Below, piece by piece: positions 33,706-43,653 of a stretch of 64,000 bases of DNA. The notes below the pieces were generated by a model, which saw only the letters and a list, made by a program, of their open reading frames with translations, had not been told where the DNA came from and searched no databases. This DNA comes from Blastococcus mobilis (GTDB lineage: Bacteria > Actinomycetota > Actinomycetes > Mycobacteriales > Geodermatophilaceae), in contig NZ_FZNO01000008.1 in assembly GCF_900188025.1 (NCBI RefSeq), positions 116,765 to 180,764 on the forward strand, written 5' to 3'. Position numbers and translations under genes: made by a program. Each line of letters opens with the position of its first letter. Position 1 is the first letter of the stretch.

Positions 33706-34638
33706 TCAGCGCAGGGTGATCTGCCGCGAGATCAGCCCCGCGCGGGCCCGGCGCTCGTCGGAGGACAGGGGCTCGGTGATCGTCAGGGCCCGCTCCAGCC
33801 GCGCCTGGAACTCCTTGGCCGGGCCGGCCCAGTCCTCGGCCGGGGTGTCGGCGGGCAGGTCCCACACCGGCACGACCAGCCCGAGCGCACGGAAGGCGCC
33901 GGCGTAGCGGGTCCCCTCGCCCAGCAGGATCTGCTCCGACGCCGACAACCGGGCCAGCGCGTCGAGGAGCTTCTCCTCAGGCTCGGGCCGCACCCAGCGC
34001 AGGTGCGCCCGCTCGTCGCCCGGTCGCACCCAGTAGGCCGCCTCCAGCCCCGCCAGCCGCACGGTGGGCAGGATCGCCTCGTTGGCGTGCTCCAGGCCGG
34101 CCAGCGCCGCAGGGGCCGGGTCGGTGCCCTCCAGCCAGAACCCGAAGTCGTCGTGCACGGTCACCTCGAACGGTGCCGAGAGGTCCAGCAGCTCCTGCAG
34201 GCGGGGCCCGGCCGAGCCCGCCGCCCCGATCGGGCCGGGGTCGACCGGCGCGCCCGCCGGGGCCTCGAGTGCGGCGGCGAGCGCCGTGCCGATGTCGCGG
34301 CTGACGTCGTCGGAGGAGGTCTGCATCTGGACGCCGAGCAGGATCTCCCCGCTGGCGCGGACCAGGGCGGGGGTGCCGCCGGGCAGCACGCTGGCGAGGG
34401 TGACCTCACGGCCGTCCGTCGTCCGCAGGGTGGCTGTCGCCGCCGGCACCAGCTCGCGCAGCGCGACCCAGTCGACCTCGCCGGGGAGGCCCTCGAAGGG
34501 CCGCGTCACCGGCGGGGCGTAGCCCGAGCCGTGGCAGTGCTTGTAGCGGCGTCCCGAGCCGCACGGGCACGGGGCCTTCGGGTTGACGCCCTCCGGCGCG
34601 GCAGCGGCGGGAGCGGAGGAGCGCTTGCGGGAAGCCAT
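33706..34638 (-). CDS. DUF5926 family protein with N-terminal SEC-C zinc motif
   Basis: 310 residues. The N-terminus holds a SEC-C motif, APCPCGSGRRYKHCHG (residues about 22-37), which binds zinc in SecA-tail-like proteins. The remaining about 260 residues match the actinobacterial DUF5926 type (EVTLASVLPGGTPALVRASG, DDFGFWLEG, AYWVRPGDERAHLRWVRPE, ISRQITLR at the end). Function is unknown; the motif suggests contact with the translocation machinery or nucleic acid. A -10-like TACGCT on the minus strand (34646-34651) is 7 bases from the ATG, so it is probably leaderless. Confidence 0.8.
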   Translation of the reverse strand: MASRKRSSAPAAAAPEGVNPKAPCPCGSGRRYKHCHGSGYAPPVTRPFEGLPGEVDWVALRELVPAATATLRTTDGREVTLASVLPGGTPALVRASGEILLGVQMQTSSDDVSRDIGTALAAALEAPAGAPVDPGPIGAAGSAGPRLQELLDLSAPFEVTVHDDFGFWLEGTDPAPAALAGLEHANEAILPTVRLAGLEAAYWVRPGDERAHLRWVRPEPEEKLLDALARLSASEQILLGEGTRYAGAFRALGLVVPVWDLPADTPAEDWAGPAKEFQARLERALTITEPLSSDERRARAGLISRQITLR

Positions 34639-34645
34639 GCGGTGC

Positions 34646-34651
34646 AGCGTA
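34646..34651 (-). promoter_or_regulatory. -10-like hexamer of a leaderless promoter (SEC-C gene)
   Basis: TACGCT on the minus strand ends 7 bases before the ATG at 34638; no Shine-Dalgarno is present. Confidence 0.4.
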
Positions 34652-34724
34652 GGGGGACCGCCCGCGGGGTCCGCCCGCGAGATCTGCCCGGGGACGGCGT
34701 GAGGACCGTCGTTACCGCGCTTCC

Positions 34725-34730
34725 TAGGCT
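34725..34730 (+). promoter_or_regulatory. -10-like hexamer of a leaderless promoter (P450)
   Basis: TAGGCT ends 7 bases before the GTG at 34738. The identical hexamer serves the AraC gene at 1567-1572. Confidence 0.45.
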
Positions 34731-34737
34731 CGCTCAC

Positions 34738-35946
34738 GTGACCGCTCCCGCCGCACCGCTCGACCTCACCGACCCCGCCGTCGTCGCCGATCCGTACCCG
34801 GCCTTCGCCGAGGCGCGCGCGGTCGCGCCGGTGCAGTGGCACGAGGGGCTGGGGCTGTGGCTGGCGTTCACCCACACCGAGGCCAATGCCGTTCTCCGCG
34901 ACCGGCGACTGGGCCGCATCTGGGCGGACAAGCAGCCGGCCGAGCGGTTCGGCAGCTTCAACCTGATCCACCGCAACGCGATCCTGGAGATGGAGCCGCC
35001 GGACCACACCCGGCTGCGCCGGCTGATCAGTGCGGCCTTCGCCCGGGGACACGTCGAGCGGCTGCGGCCGTGGGTGGAGGACCTCGCGCGCACCCTCGTC
35101 GACGGGCTGGTCGAGCGGTCGGCCGGCGTCGAGCCCGTCGACGTCCTGTCCGGGATGGCCGAGGAGCTCCCGGTGGCCGTCATCGCTGAGCTGCTGGGCG
35201 TGCCCGATACCGACCGGCCGCTGCTGCGCCCGTGGTCGAACGCGATCGTCAAGATGTACGAGTACGGGCGGACGACGGAGACGGAGGACGCCGCCGAACG
35301 CGCCGCCGACGAGTTCGTCGCCTACCTGCGCACGCTCGCCGCCGAGCGCCGTCGGGCCCCCGGCGAGGACCTGCTCTCCCACCTGGTGAGCGTTCGCGAC
35401 TCCGAGGGCGACCGGCTCACCGAGGACGAGCTGGTGACCACCTGCATCCTGCTGCTGAATGCCGGCCACGAGGCGACGGTGAACGTGAGCGGCAACGGCC
35501 TGCTCGCGCTGCTGGAGCACCCCTCGGAGCTGACCCGGCTGCGGGAGGACCCGAACCTGCTGCCGACGGCGATCGAGGAGCTGATGCGCTTCGACTCCCC
35601 GCTGCAGCTGTTCGAGCGCACCGCGACCGCGGACGTCGAGATCGGCGGCATCACGGTGGAGCGGGGGCAGAAGATCGCCGCCCTGCTGGGCTCGGCGAAC
35701 CACGACCCGGCGGTCTTCGACGCCCCGGAGGTCCTCGACGTGGGGCGCACCGACAACCCGCACATCTCCTTCGGGGCCGGCATCCACTTCTGCATCGGCG
35801 CACCGCTGGCGCGCGTCGAGCTGCAGGCCTCGTTCGGCGCGCTCCTGGCGCGGACGTCGCGCCTGGAGCTGGCCCGCCCGGCGCGCCGCCGTCCGGAGTT
35901 CGTCATCCGCGGCCTCGCCGAGCTGCCCGTCGTCCTCACCGCCTGA
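34738..35946 (+). CDS. Cytochrome P450
   Basis: 402 residues, the size of soluble bacterial class I P450s. Landmarks: C-helix region NAILEMEPPDHTRLRRLISAAF, I-helix LLLNAGHEATVN (acid/alcohol pair altered to E-A-T), K-helix EELMR, and heme loop FGAGIHFCIG with the thiolate Cys352. It resembles CYP107/CYP105-type enzymes. Ferredoxin and reductase partners are not adjacent. Substrate cannot be inferred. It starts at GTG 34738 without a Shine-Dalgarno, 99 bases from the divergent SEC-C gene. Confidence 0.93.
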   Translation: MTAPAAPLDLTDPAVVADPYPAFAEARAVAPVQWHEGLGLWLAFTHTEANAVLRDRRLGRIWADKQPAERFGSFNLIHRNAILEMEPPDHTRLRRLISAAFARGHVERLRPWVEDLARTLVDGLVERSAGVEPVDVLSGMAEELPVAVIAELLGVPDTDRPLLRPWSNAIVKMYEYGRTTETEDAAERAADEFVAYLRTLAAERRRAPGEDLLSHLVSVRDSEGDRLTEDELVTTCILLLNAGHEATVNVSGNGLLALLEHPSELTRLREDPNLLPTAIEELMRFDSPLQLFERTATADVEIGGITVERGQKIAALLGSANHDPAVFDAPEVLDVGRTDNPHISFGAGIHFCIGAPLARVELQASFGALLARTSRLELARPARRRPEFVIRGLAELPVVLTA

Positions 35947-36031
35947 CCGTTACGGAATCGAGACGCCACGGTGTAGGTCGTCGCGGCCTCCTCGCCGCGT
36001 GTTCCTGGTGAGCTGGCGGCGAGGAGGGCGC

Positions 36032-36193
36032 GTGGACCGATCGGAAGACGACTGGGCGGACGAGTTCCTGTCGGCGGACGACGCCGACCGGCCCGAGGTG
36101 ACCGCTCGACGTCGCCGGCTGCGCATCCTCCTGCTCGCCGTCGCGGCCGCGGCGCTCCTCATCGTCGTCACCACGCGGCGCCGGGCGTGCTGA
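36032..36193 (+). CDS. Small single-TM protein
   Basis: 53 residues. An acidic N-terminus (DRSEDDWADEFLSADDAD) is followed by an Arg cluster (ARRRRLR), one TM helix (ILLLAVAAAALLIVV) and a short basic tail. Charge distribution predicts the N-terminus inside. GTG 36032 has GAGGAGGG 4 bases upstream. I do not recognise a family. It lies between the P450 and acyl-CoA ligase genes, same strand. Confidence 0.55.
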   Translation: MDRSEDDWADEFLSADDADRPEVTARRRRLRILLLAVAAAALLIVVTTRRRAC

Positions 36194-36281
36194 CCGCCGT
36201 CATCGCCGGGATGGTCGACGCTTTCCGCTGAGGCGCTGGTCATCTGTGGAAGGTGAGCCTGGTCACTGGCACGATGCGGTC

Positions 36282-37898
<1,617 letters not shown>

Positions 37899-37936
37899 GG
37901 CCCGGAGCGGAGGACGGTGGCTCACCCCGGCGGAGT

Positions 37937-39637
37937 TCAGCCGCTGAGGGCGATGCCCCGGAGCACGAGGGAGAGCCCGACGACGAGCACCAGGGCGGCG
38001 GTGACCACGGGCGCACCCCGCGCGATCCGGACGAGCCAACGGGCCCGGGCCGGGTCGGTCAGCCGCCGCGCCAGCCTGTCGCGGAGCCGTACGAGGGTGA
38101 GCCCGACGACGGTCAGTGTGCCGGCCATGCCCAGTCCGTAGGCGAACACCAGGAGGACGCCGAAGACCGTCCGGCCCAGGCCGATCGAGGCGATCAACAC
38201 GACCAGGGCCGACGGGCTGGGTACCAATCCACCCGCGACGCCCATCCCGATCAGGCCGCCCCGGCCGGACCCGTGCACGTGCCCTCCGGCACCGTGCCGG
38301 TGGCGGTCCGACCACCAGTCCGCGGGATCGTGTCCGTGCGCATGGTCGTGTCCGTGCGCATGGTCGTGTCCGTGCGCATGGTCGTGTCCGTGCGCATGGT
38401 CGTGTCCGTGCGCATGGTCGTATCCGTGCGCATGGTCGTGTCCGTGCCGCTGATCATGGCCGTGGTCGTGGCCGTGCTCGTGGGCGTGCTCCCGTACGGA
38501 TGCCGACCGGACGTGCGCACGTCCCACAACCCCGCTGAGCGCAGGCACCCCCGCGGCGAGCGCCGGCTCGGGCAGGTCCTCCACGGCGGGCAGCCCGGCG
38601 CCCCGCGCGCGCAGCGCCCCGCGCAGCATGACCGCACCGATCACGGCGACGAGCGTTCCACTGGCCACGCCGAGCCAGCGCAGCATCTGCTCGCCAGCCA
38701 GTGTGCTGGACAGCGAGATGGCCAGCCCCAGTACGAGCACGCCGACGGTATGCGTGGCGGTCACGGTGGCGCCCACGGTCAGCGCGTCCCGCGGGCGGCC
38801 GCGCCGTCCGGCGAGGTAGGCGGCCATGACCGTCTTGCCGTGGCCGGGCAGCAGGGCGTGCCCGCAGCCGAGGAGCACGGCGAGGAGGACGGCCACCACG
38901 CCGACGATGGGCGTGAGTTCACGGTCGCCGATCATCGACTGCAGCCGCCGGTCCAGTGCCGCCATGGCGGTGCTGAAGGTGTCCCCGGATCCGACCGGGA
39001 CCGACGAGCCGGCGCCGGTGTTCTCCCCCGGTTCGGTGGCCACCTCGAAGGACCGGACGTCGACCGGCGAGGACAGCAGGTCGTCGGGATAACTCCGCAG
39101 CTGGTCGGTGATGCTCCGGACGGGGACCGGAGAGTCGAGCAGGCGCACCCCGGACCCGTCGGCGGTGATCTCGCGCCAGCCGACCCGGTCGCTCAGGTAG
39201 TCGTCACGGAAGGCCACCGTCGACGGGTCGGCCAGGTCGGCCTCGGCGGTGAGCTCGCAGGTCAGCCGGAGGGTGGGCAGCCCCGCCGCGCCGGGCACGA
39301 TCTCGGCGGTGCTGTTGCGCACGGTCCAGGAAGCCAGCACGTCGTCTACCGTCAGCCGGACGGCATCGGCCAGCGTGCGGCATTCCTCCGCCGCGGCGTT
39401 CCGCAGCTGCCCGGCCGTCGGGTCGCCGCCTGGCGCGAGCGCCGGCAGCGCCTGGGCCGTGGGGATCTCGGCGCGGTCGACGACGGCGAGCAGGTCGACG
39501 CCGTCGGGCCTCAGCACCAGCCCGTCGTAGTGGTTGACCGTGAAGTTGCCCAGCGGGTGCGCCTGTGCCCCTCCTGCCGGCACCAGCACGACCAGCGCGG
39601 CCCCGACGACGGCGATCAGAGCAGCGCGCCGTCTCAC
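37937..39637 (-). CDS. NicO-type nickel/cobalt transporter with His-rich loop
   Basis: 566 residues. A signal peptide (residues about 1-26, ending GGAQA) precedes an extracytoplasmic domain that begins HPLGNFTVNHYDGL and runs to about residue 230. About six TM helices follow with the NicO motifs HALLPGHGKTVMAAYL and GGLVPSPSALVVLIA. Between the TM blocks is a loop of about 60 residues that is mostly His, Asp, Gly and Ala, built from repeated HGHDHA units, a likely metal store. RcnA/NreB-type proteins export Ni/Co and relatives import Ni, so direction is open. It overlaps the TPR gene by 4 bases and is last in a three-gene unit. Confidence 0.85.
   Translation of the reverse strand: MRRRAALIAVVGAALVVLVPAGGAQAHPLGNFTVNHYDGLVLRPDGVDLLAVVDRAEIPTAQALPALAPGGDPTAGQLRNAAAEECRTLADAVRLTVDDVLASWTVRNSTAEIVPGAAGLPTLRLTCELTAEADLADPSTVAFRDDYLSDRVGWREITADGSGVRLLDSPVPVRSITDQLRSYPDDLLSSPVDVRSFEVATEPGENTGAGSSVPVGSGDTFSTAMAALDRRLQSMIGDRELTPIVGVVAVLLAVLLGCGHALLPGHGKTVMAAYLAGRRGRPRDALTVGATVTATHTVGVLVLGLAISLSSTLAGEQMLRWLGVASGTLVAVIGAVMLRGALRARGAGLPAVEDLPEPALAAGVPALSGVVGRAHVRSASVREHAHEHGHDHGHDQRHGHDHAHGYDHAHGHDHAHGHDHAHGHDHAHGHDHAHGHDPADWWSDRHRHGAGGHVHGSGRGGLIGMGVAGGLVPSPSALVVLIASIGLGRTVFGVLLVFAYGLGMAGTLTVVGLTLVRLRDRLARRLTDPARARWLVRIARGAPVVTAALVLVVGLSLVLRGIALSG
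38328..38447. repeat. 18-base tandem repeat encoding the His-rich loop
   Basis: Six full copies of an 18-base unit (38328-38435) plus a partial copy. Five full copies are identical; one differs by a single base. Each unit encodes six residues of the HAHGHD type on the minus strand. Near-identity at DNA level shows recent expansion by slippage or unequal crossover, so copy number may vary between strains. Confidence 0.85.
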
Positions 39638-40947
39638 GGGCGGCCGCCGAGGTGGGCCAGCAACTGCGCGGCCCGTGGGGCGTGCAGAGGGGAAAAGTAC
39701 GGGTTGGTGTCGAGCGCCTCGGTCAGCGTCGCCCGCGCCTGGTCGGTCCTGCCGAGGGCGGCCTCGATGACCCCGCGGTGGTACAGGAACAGCGGATTGC
39801 GGCCGCCGAGCGAGGTGGCCGCCCGGGCATGCTCGAGGGCTTCCGCGTCCCGGCCGGAGCTGTGCAGCGCCCAACCCAGGGCGTCGTGCGCGTCGATGTT
39901 CTGCCGCGCAGCGAATTCGGCCTCGGCGGCTGCCACCGCCGTCGCCGGGTCGCCGTGGTCGGCGGCGAACAGCGCGGTGCCCAGGTGGTCCTGCACACCG
40001 CTCGCCTCGAACAGCGAGCGGATCGTTTCCACCAGGGCGAACTGCTCCTGCGCCTCCTCCTCGCGGCCCAGCGCGGTGAGGTACTCGCCGAACTCGACCA
40101 GGTGCTCGGGCAGCGGCCGCGCGGCCACGACGGAGCGGAAAGCGGCGACGGCGGCGTCGTCACGGCCGCGAGCGGCCAGGACCCGCGCCTGGCCCAGCAG
40201 CAACGTTGCCTCACCCGGGTCCTCGGCGAGGCCGGCGGTGAAGTGGCGCTCCGCCCCATCCAGGTCGCCCCCGGAGAAGGCCAGCGCGCCGAGATAGGCG
40301 CGACAGAACGCCTCGTCGGCCGGCGCCCGAGCCGCAGCGAGGGCCTGTTCCAGCGCTGCGGCGGCGTCGTCCCGATTCCCGTGCAGTTCCGCGTTGTAGG
40401 ACGCACGGGTGAAGGAGGCGATGCCCGGCTGCAGTTCCAGCATGCGATCCAGCGCCGCCGTCGCCCCGGCGTAGTCGCCGAGCTGATGGCGGGCGTCGGT
40501 GAGCACGCCCCACGCGGATGCGCCGAACGGATTGAGCTCCAGGGCGCGGCCGGCCAGGTCCGCGGCTCTCCGGAAGTCGTGCCGGGCGTTGGCCAGGGCG
40601 CCGAGACCGGTCAGCGCGCGGTCGTTGTCATCGGGGCGGAGGGCCAGCGACTCCTGCAGCGCTCCCTCTCCCTTGTCGTAGTAGGTCGGGTCCGCCGTGA
40701 TCCGCGCCTGCTCCACGTAGGCCGACCCCAGCTGCGCCCAGGCCGACCAGTCGCCCGGCACCTCGGTCAGCCGCTCCTGGGAGGTCTCGATCAGTTCGAT
40801 CACCGGGTCTGCGGCCGGCGCAGCGGTCACGCCCCCGGCCACCGTGCCGGTGCGGTCGTCGCGCCACGCCGTGTTCAGGGCCGTCGCCGTGAGCACCAGC
40901 AGCACGACGCCGGCGACGAGGAAGCCCAGCGCCGTCCGTCTGCTCAC
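39634..40947 (-). CDS. TPR-repeat membrane-anchored protein
   Basis: 437 residues. One N-terminal TM helix (ALGFLVAGVVLLVLTATAL) anchors a large domain with many tetratricopeptide-like helices (for example DWSAWAQLGSAYVEQARI, FGASAWGVLTDARHQLGDYAGATAALDRML, PGEATLLLGQARVLAARGRDDAAVAAF). The TPR part should face outside. GTG 40947 follows GAGGAGA at a good distance. TPR arrays bind proteins; here the partners are probably the DUF4331 and NicO-type products of the same unit. Confidence 0.82.
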   Translation of the reverse strand: MSRRTALGFLVAGVVLLVLTATALNTAWRDDRTGTVAGGVTAAPAADPVIELIETSQERLTEVPGDWSAWAQLGSAYVEQARITADPTYYDKGEGALQESLALRPDDNDRALTGLGALANARHDFRRAADLAGRALELNPFGASAWGVLTDARHQLGDYAGATAALDRMLELQPGIASFTRASYNAELHGNRDDAAAALEQALAAARAPADEAFCRAYLGALAFSGGDLDGAERHFTAGLAEDPGEATLLLGQARVLAARGRDDAAVAAFRSVVAARPLPEHLVEFGEYLTALGREEEAQEQFALVETIRSLFEASGVQDHLGTALFAADHGDPATAVAAAEAEFAARQNIDAHDALGWALHSSGRDAEALEHARAATSLGGRNPLFLYHRGVIEAALGRTDQARATLTEALDTNPYFSPLHAPRAAQLLAHLGGRP

Positions 40948-41053
40948 GATCGTCTCCTCACGACCGGCCGTCCTGCCGACCAGCCCCGGACAGCCGGACG
41001 CGCACCATGGGCGGAGCCGGGCATGATCAAGTCCCTTCTCGGCGACAGCCGAC

Positions 41054-41089
41054 GGCCGTGGGGTGCGGCGGGCGCCACACCCCACGGCC
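41054..41089 (-). other. Perfect intercistronic hairpin between DUF4331 and TPR genes
   Basis: GGCCGTGGGGTG (41054-41065) and CACCCCACGGCC (41078-41089) form a perfect 12-base stem with a 12-base loop, 17 bases after the DUF4331 stop. It could partially terminate the transcript and set the DUF4331 protein above the two downstream membrane proteins, or be a full terminator. Confidence 0.6.
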
Positions 41090-41106
41090 TGGTTCAGCCC
41101 TGCGGA

Positions 41107-42813
41107 TCAGGCCCGTGCGGGGAGACTGCCCCTCACCGGGACTCGTCCGCGGAGCAGCGACGCGCTGCCCGCGGCCAGCAGGAGCAGCGCCGCGGATCCG
41201 GTGACCGCCGGGATCAACGTGCCGTCGAAGCCGCCGGCCGGACCTCCCGTGCCGGGGGCCACTGCGGCGCCGTCCCCGCTGCCGTTCACCTGGTTGACCG
41301 AGTCCGTGTGCGGTGCGGCGATGTAGGGGAAGGTGGAACTGAACTCGGCGTCGTTGTGCGGCACCTGGTCCCCTTCCTTCAGCGCCTCGAACGCGGCCTG
41401 CCGGTCGGCGGGCACGTTGCTGACGTCGTAGATGCCCTCGAGGGCGAGCAGCTCGATGTCGACGACGTCATCGGCCAGGCGCCGACCGTTCGGGAAGCCT
41501 TGGATGTCACCGCCGATGACCCCGAGCCGGCTGGCTGCCTCGAGCGGTTGCATGTCCAGGCCGGTCGGCCGGGTGATCGACATGTTCAGCCGCAGCATTT
41601 CCGACGGCTGGAACATCGCCGCGCCGGCGTTGAGCGCCTGCGAGTTGAGGTCGACGTCGATCGGGTTGGGAGTGGCCGGGTCGCCGTCGACGTCGACGAC
41701 GTCACTGCTGACGATGCCGGTGAGGAAGACCTCGAAGAGGTCGAACCGCGGCGTCGGTGGTGCCGGGATGCCGTAGATGGCCTCGATCAGCCGCGGCACC
41801 TCCGGCTCGAGCACCCGGGCGACGACGGCGCCGCCGGCTGCCTCCGCGTCGGCGGCGGGCGGGATCGAGTTGAACGCGTCCTTCAGGCCGGCGGGGACGA
41901 CGACCTCGTTGACCAGCGGCTGGCCGAGCCGGGACACCTGGGTGAAGCCCTCGGACCCTGCGGCCGCCGTGCCACTGGCGTTGCGCAGCGTGGGCCGGGT
42001 CGTGGTGCTCCAGACCCCGATGACCGGGTTGGCTTGGGCGTCGTTGTGGATCGCCACCTCTGACTTCGGCACCTCGAGCACGATGCTGTTCACGTTGTAG
42101 CCGGCCAGGGTGTCGTTGCCCCGCTCGGAGAGGTCTCCTCCGTACAGCAGGTCGAAGACGCGCAGGTCGAGGAAGAAGGGGTCCTCGGTCTGGGTGGTCA
42201 GCGTGCGGCCGCCACCCCCGACGTCGGTGATCGCCGGGTTGCGCAGGTTCTCGACGTAGTCCTGCGCGGACCCCATGCTCGCCGGCCCGACGTAGGACGG
42301 TGCGACTGGACCCTGGGCGACCGGCTCGCCGAACGTCGCCCCGCCATCGGTGCTGACGTCGAGGGTGAAGGACTGCCGGAACAGCAGGTTCTCGTCGTCG
42401 AGGGAGGTGACCGGGCCGTTGTTGAACAGGAACGTCTCCTGGCCCCGGAGGTCCTCCGTGGTGAACTGCCACCGGTAGATGTAGTCGGCGACGGCGTCGC
42501 CGTCGTTGTCGATGTTGATCAGGTACTCGGCGTCGTCCGCCCACGGGTAGAAGTTGGGTCCGCCGTTCGGCTCCTCGAAGGGGATCCAGTTGGCGATGAA
42601 CGTGACGTTGTGCGGGTTCTCCGGACTCGAGAACGCGTACACGTCGGTGTTGTCCACGAGTGGGTCGTTGAGGATCAACGGCGCCTCGCGGTGGCTCGAC
42701 GCTCCGGCAAAGCCGGGTATCAAGCCGATGACGGCCGATCCTCCGAGGACGCTCCCCGCGGCGAGGAGTGCGGTGGCCCGCCTCCTGCTCGTGGGGGTCT
42801 GCTGAACGCGCAT
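41107..42813 (-). CDS. Secreted, C-terminally anchored DUF4331 protein
   Basis: 568 residues. The N-terminus has Arg-rich residues and a hydrophobic stretch (TSRRRATALLAAGSVLGGSA) and is cleaved near GASSHREAP, the usual first motif of DUF4331 (SSHREAPLILNDPLVDNTDVYAF). The middle continues with NWIPFEEPNGGPNFYPW, DRYIYRWQF-like YIYRWQFTTE and a long beta-rich region. A C-terminal TM helix (LIPAVTGSAALLLLAAGSA) would tether it outside the membrane. DUF4331 has no known activity. ATG 42813 has GGGGAGGGGAG upstream. It is the first gene of the unit with the TPR and NicO-type genes. Confidence 0.88.
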   Translation of the reverse strand: MRVQQTPTSRRRATALLAAGSVLGGSAVIGLIPGFAGASSHREAPLILNDPLVDNTDVYAFSSPENPHNVTFIANWIPFEEPNGGPNFYPWADDAEYLINIDNDGDAVADYIYRWQFTTEDLRGQETFLFNNGPVTSLDDENLLFRQSFTLDVSTDGGATFGEPVAQGPVAPSYVGPASMGSAQDYVENLRNPAITDVGGGGRTLTTQTEDPFFLDLRVFDLLYGGDLSERGNDTLAGYNVNSIVLEVPKSEVAIHNDAQANPVIGVWSTTTRPTLRNASGTAAAGSEGFTQVSRLGQPLVNEVVVPAGLKDAFNSIPPAADAEAAGGAVVARVLEPEVPRLIEAIYGIPAPPTPRFDLFEVFLTGIVSSDVVDVDGDPATPNPIDVDLNSQALNAGAAMFQPSEMLRLNMSITRPTGLDMQPLEAASRLGVIGGDIQGFPNGRRLADDVVDIELLALEGIYDVSNVPADRQAAFEALKEGDQVPHNDAEFSSTFPYIAAPHTDSVNQVNGSGDGAAVAPGTGGPAGGFDGTLIPAVTGSAALLLLAAGSASLLRGRVPVRGSLPARA

Positions 42814-43261
42814 GGATGTCTCCCCTCCCCGCGGACGCGGGGTCCCATCGACACGGACGTCGCAGCCGGTCGGTGTGGAAAGGCCACCTAGCGGCGGGCA
42901 GGAGTGCGGTCGTGGCACGGCCTGGAGTGACCGCCAACGGTCCTGCTGCGAACGCGAGGAACGTAAGCTGCGTCACACGTCGGCGTGATCCAAAAGCGCG
43001 CAATCTGATTGCGTCCCGGCCTGTCGTCGCAGTGAGTCACGGTCTTCGGACGCCGGATCCCTTCGCCGACCTGAACAGGCCACCGCCCGCGTTCCGTGGA
43101 CAGCGGGGAGTGAACGCGGACGGCTCGGAACTGGGCGAGTCCGGGCCTCCGACGTTCAGTAGCGGGTCAGCCCTCCGTCACCGGGCGACGGCTCCCCGTC
43201 CTGCCGCTCGGCTCACGGGACGCCCGGGCGGCGCCGCTGATCGGGGAGAGCGATTCGACTG
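42814..43261. other. 448-base gene-poor region upstream of the DUF4331 gene
   Basis: I find no convincing gene. It holds the DUF4331 leader and promoter. A 13-base palindrome GCAATCTGATTGC (43000-43012) lies about 190 bases upstream of the start and is a candidate regulator site. Base composition is less GC-rich around 42940-43030 than in neighbouring coding DNA. An open frame of about 217 codons on the plus strand crosses both flanking genes in antisense and is not protein-like. Confidence 0.4.
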
Positions 43262-43603
43262 TCAGCGCACGAAGGGGGGCTCGCCGGTCTCGCTCACCAT
43301 GGGGCGGCCGGCGGCCTCCCATTCGCCCATGCCACCGCCGACGTTGACCGCGTCGAAGCCGTTCTGGTTCAGCCACGCGGCCACCCGGGCGGAACGCCCG
43401 CCGCTGCGGCAGGTCACGTAGAGCGGATCACCCTCCGGGACGTCGTCCAGCCGCGCGGGGACCTCGCCCATCGGGATGTGGGTGGCGCCCTCGATGTGGC
43501 CGTGCACCCACTCGTCGTCCTCCCGGACGTCGAGGACGACGGCGTCGTCGGGGAGGTCGCTGACGGAGACGGTCGGCACCTGCTGCGGCATCACGCCGTC
43601 CAT
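43262..43603 (-). CDS. Single-domain rhodanese
   Basis: 113 residues with VVLDVREDDEWVHGHIEGATHIPMGE and the active-site loop CRSGGRS (Cys65). GlpE/PspE-like sulfurtransferases move sulfane sulfur from thiosulfate or persulfide donors. Start at ATG 43603; an internal ATG at 43591 is also possible. No partner gene is obvious; it is divergent from the PH-domain pair. Confidence 0.9.
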   Translation of the reverse strand: MDGVMPQQVPTVSVSDLPDDAVVLDVREDDEWVHGHIEGATHIPMGEVPARLDDVPEGDPLYVTCRSGGRSARVAAWLNQNGFDAVNVGGGMGEWEAAGRPMVSETGEPPFVR

Positions 43604-43653
43604 CGTGGCACGGCGCGCGGGACGCCGAACCGCGCACTGTCAGGATGGGCGGG

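Noticed and set aside
38328..38447. CRISPR-like repeat array
   Set aside because: The 18-base units are directly contiguous without spacers and encode the His-rich loop in frame.
42768..43421. Plus-strand open frame of about 217 codons across the DUF4331 upstream region
   Set aside because: It runs antisense into both neighbouring genes, has no domain pattern, is Arg/Pro-rich low-complexity and has no good ribosome site.
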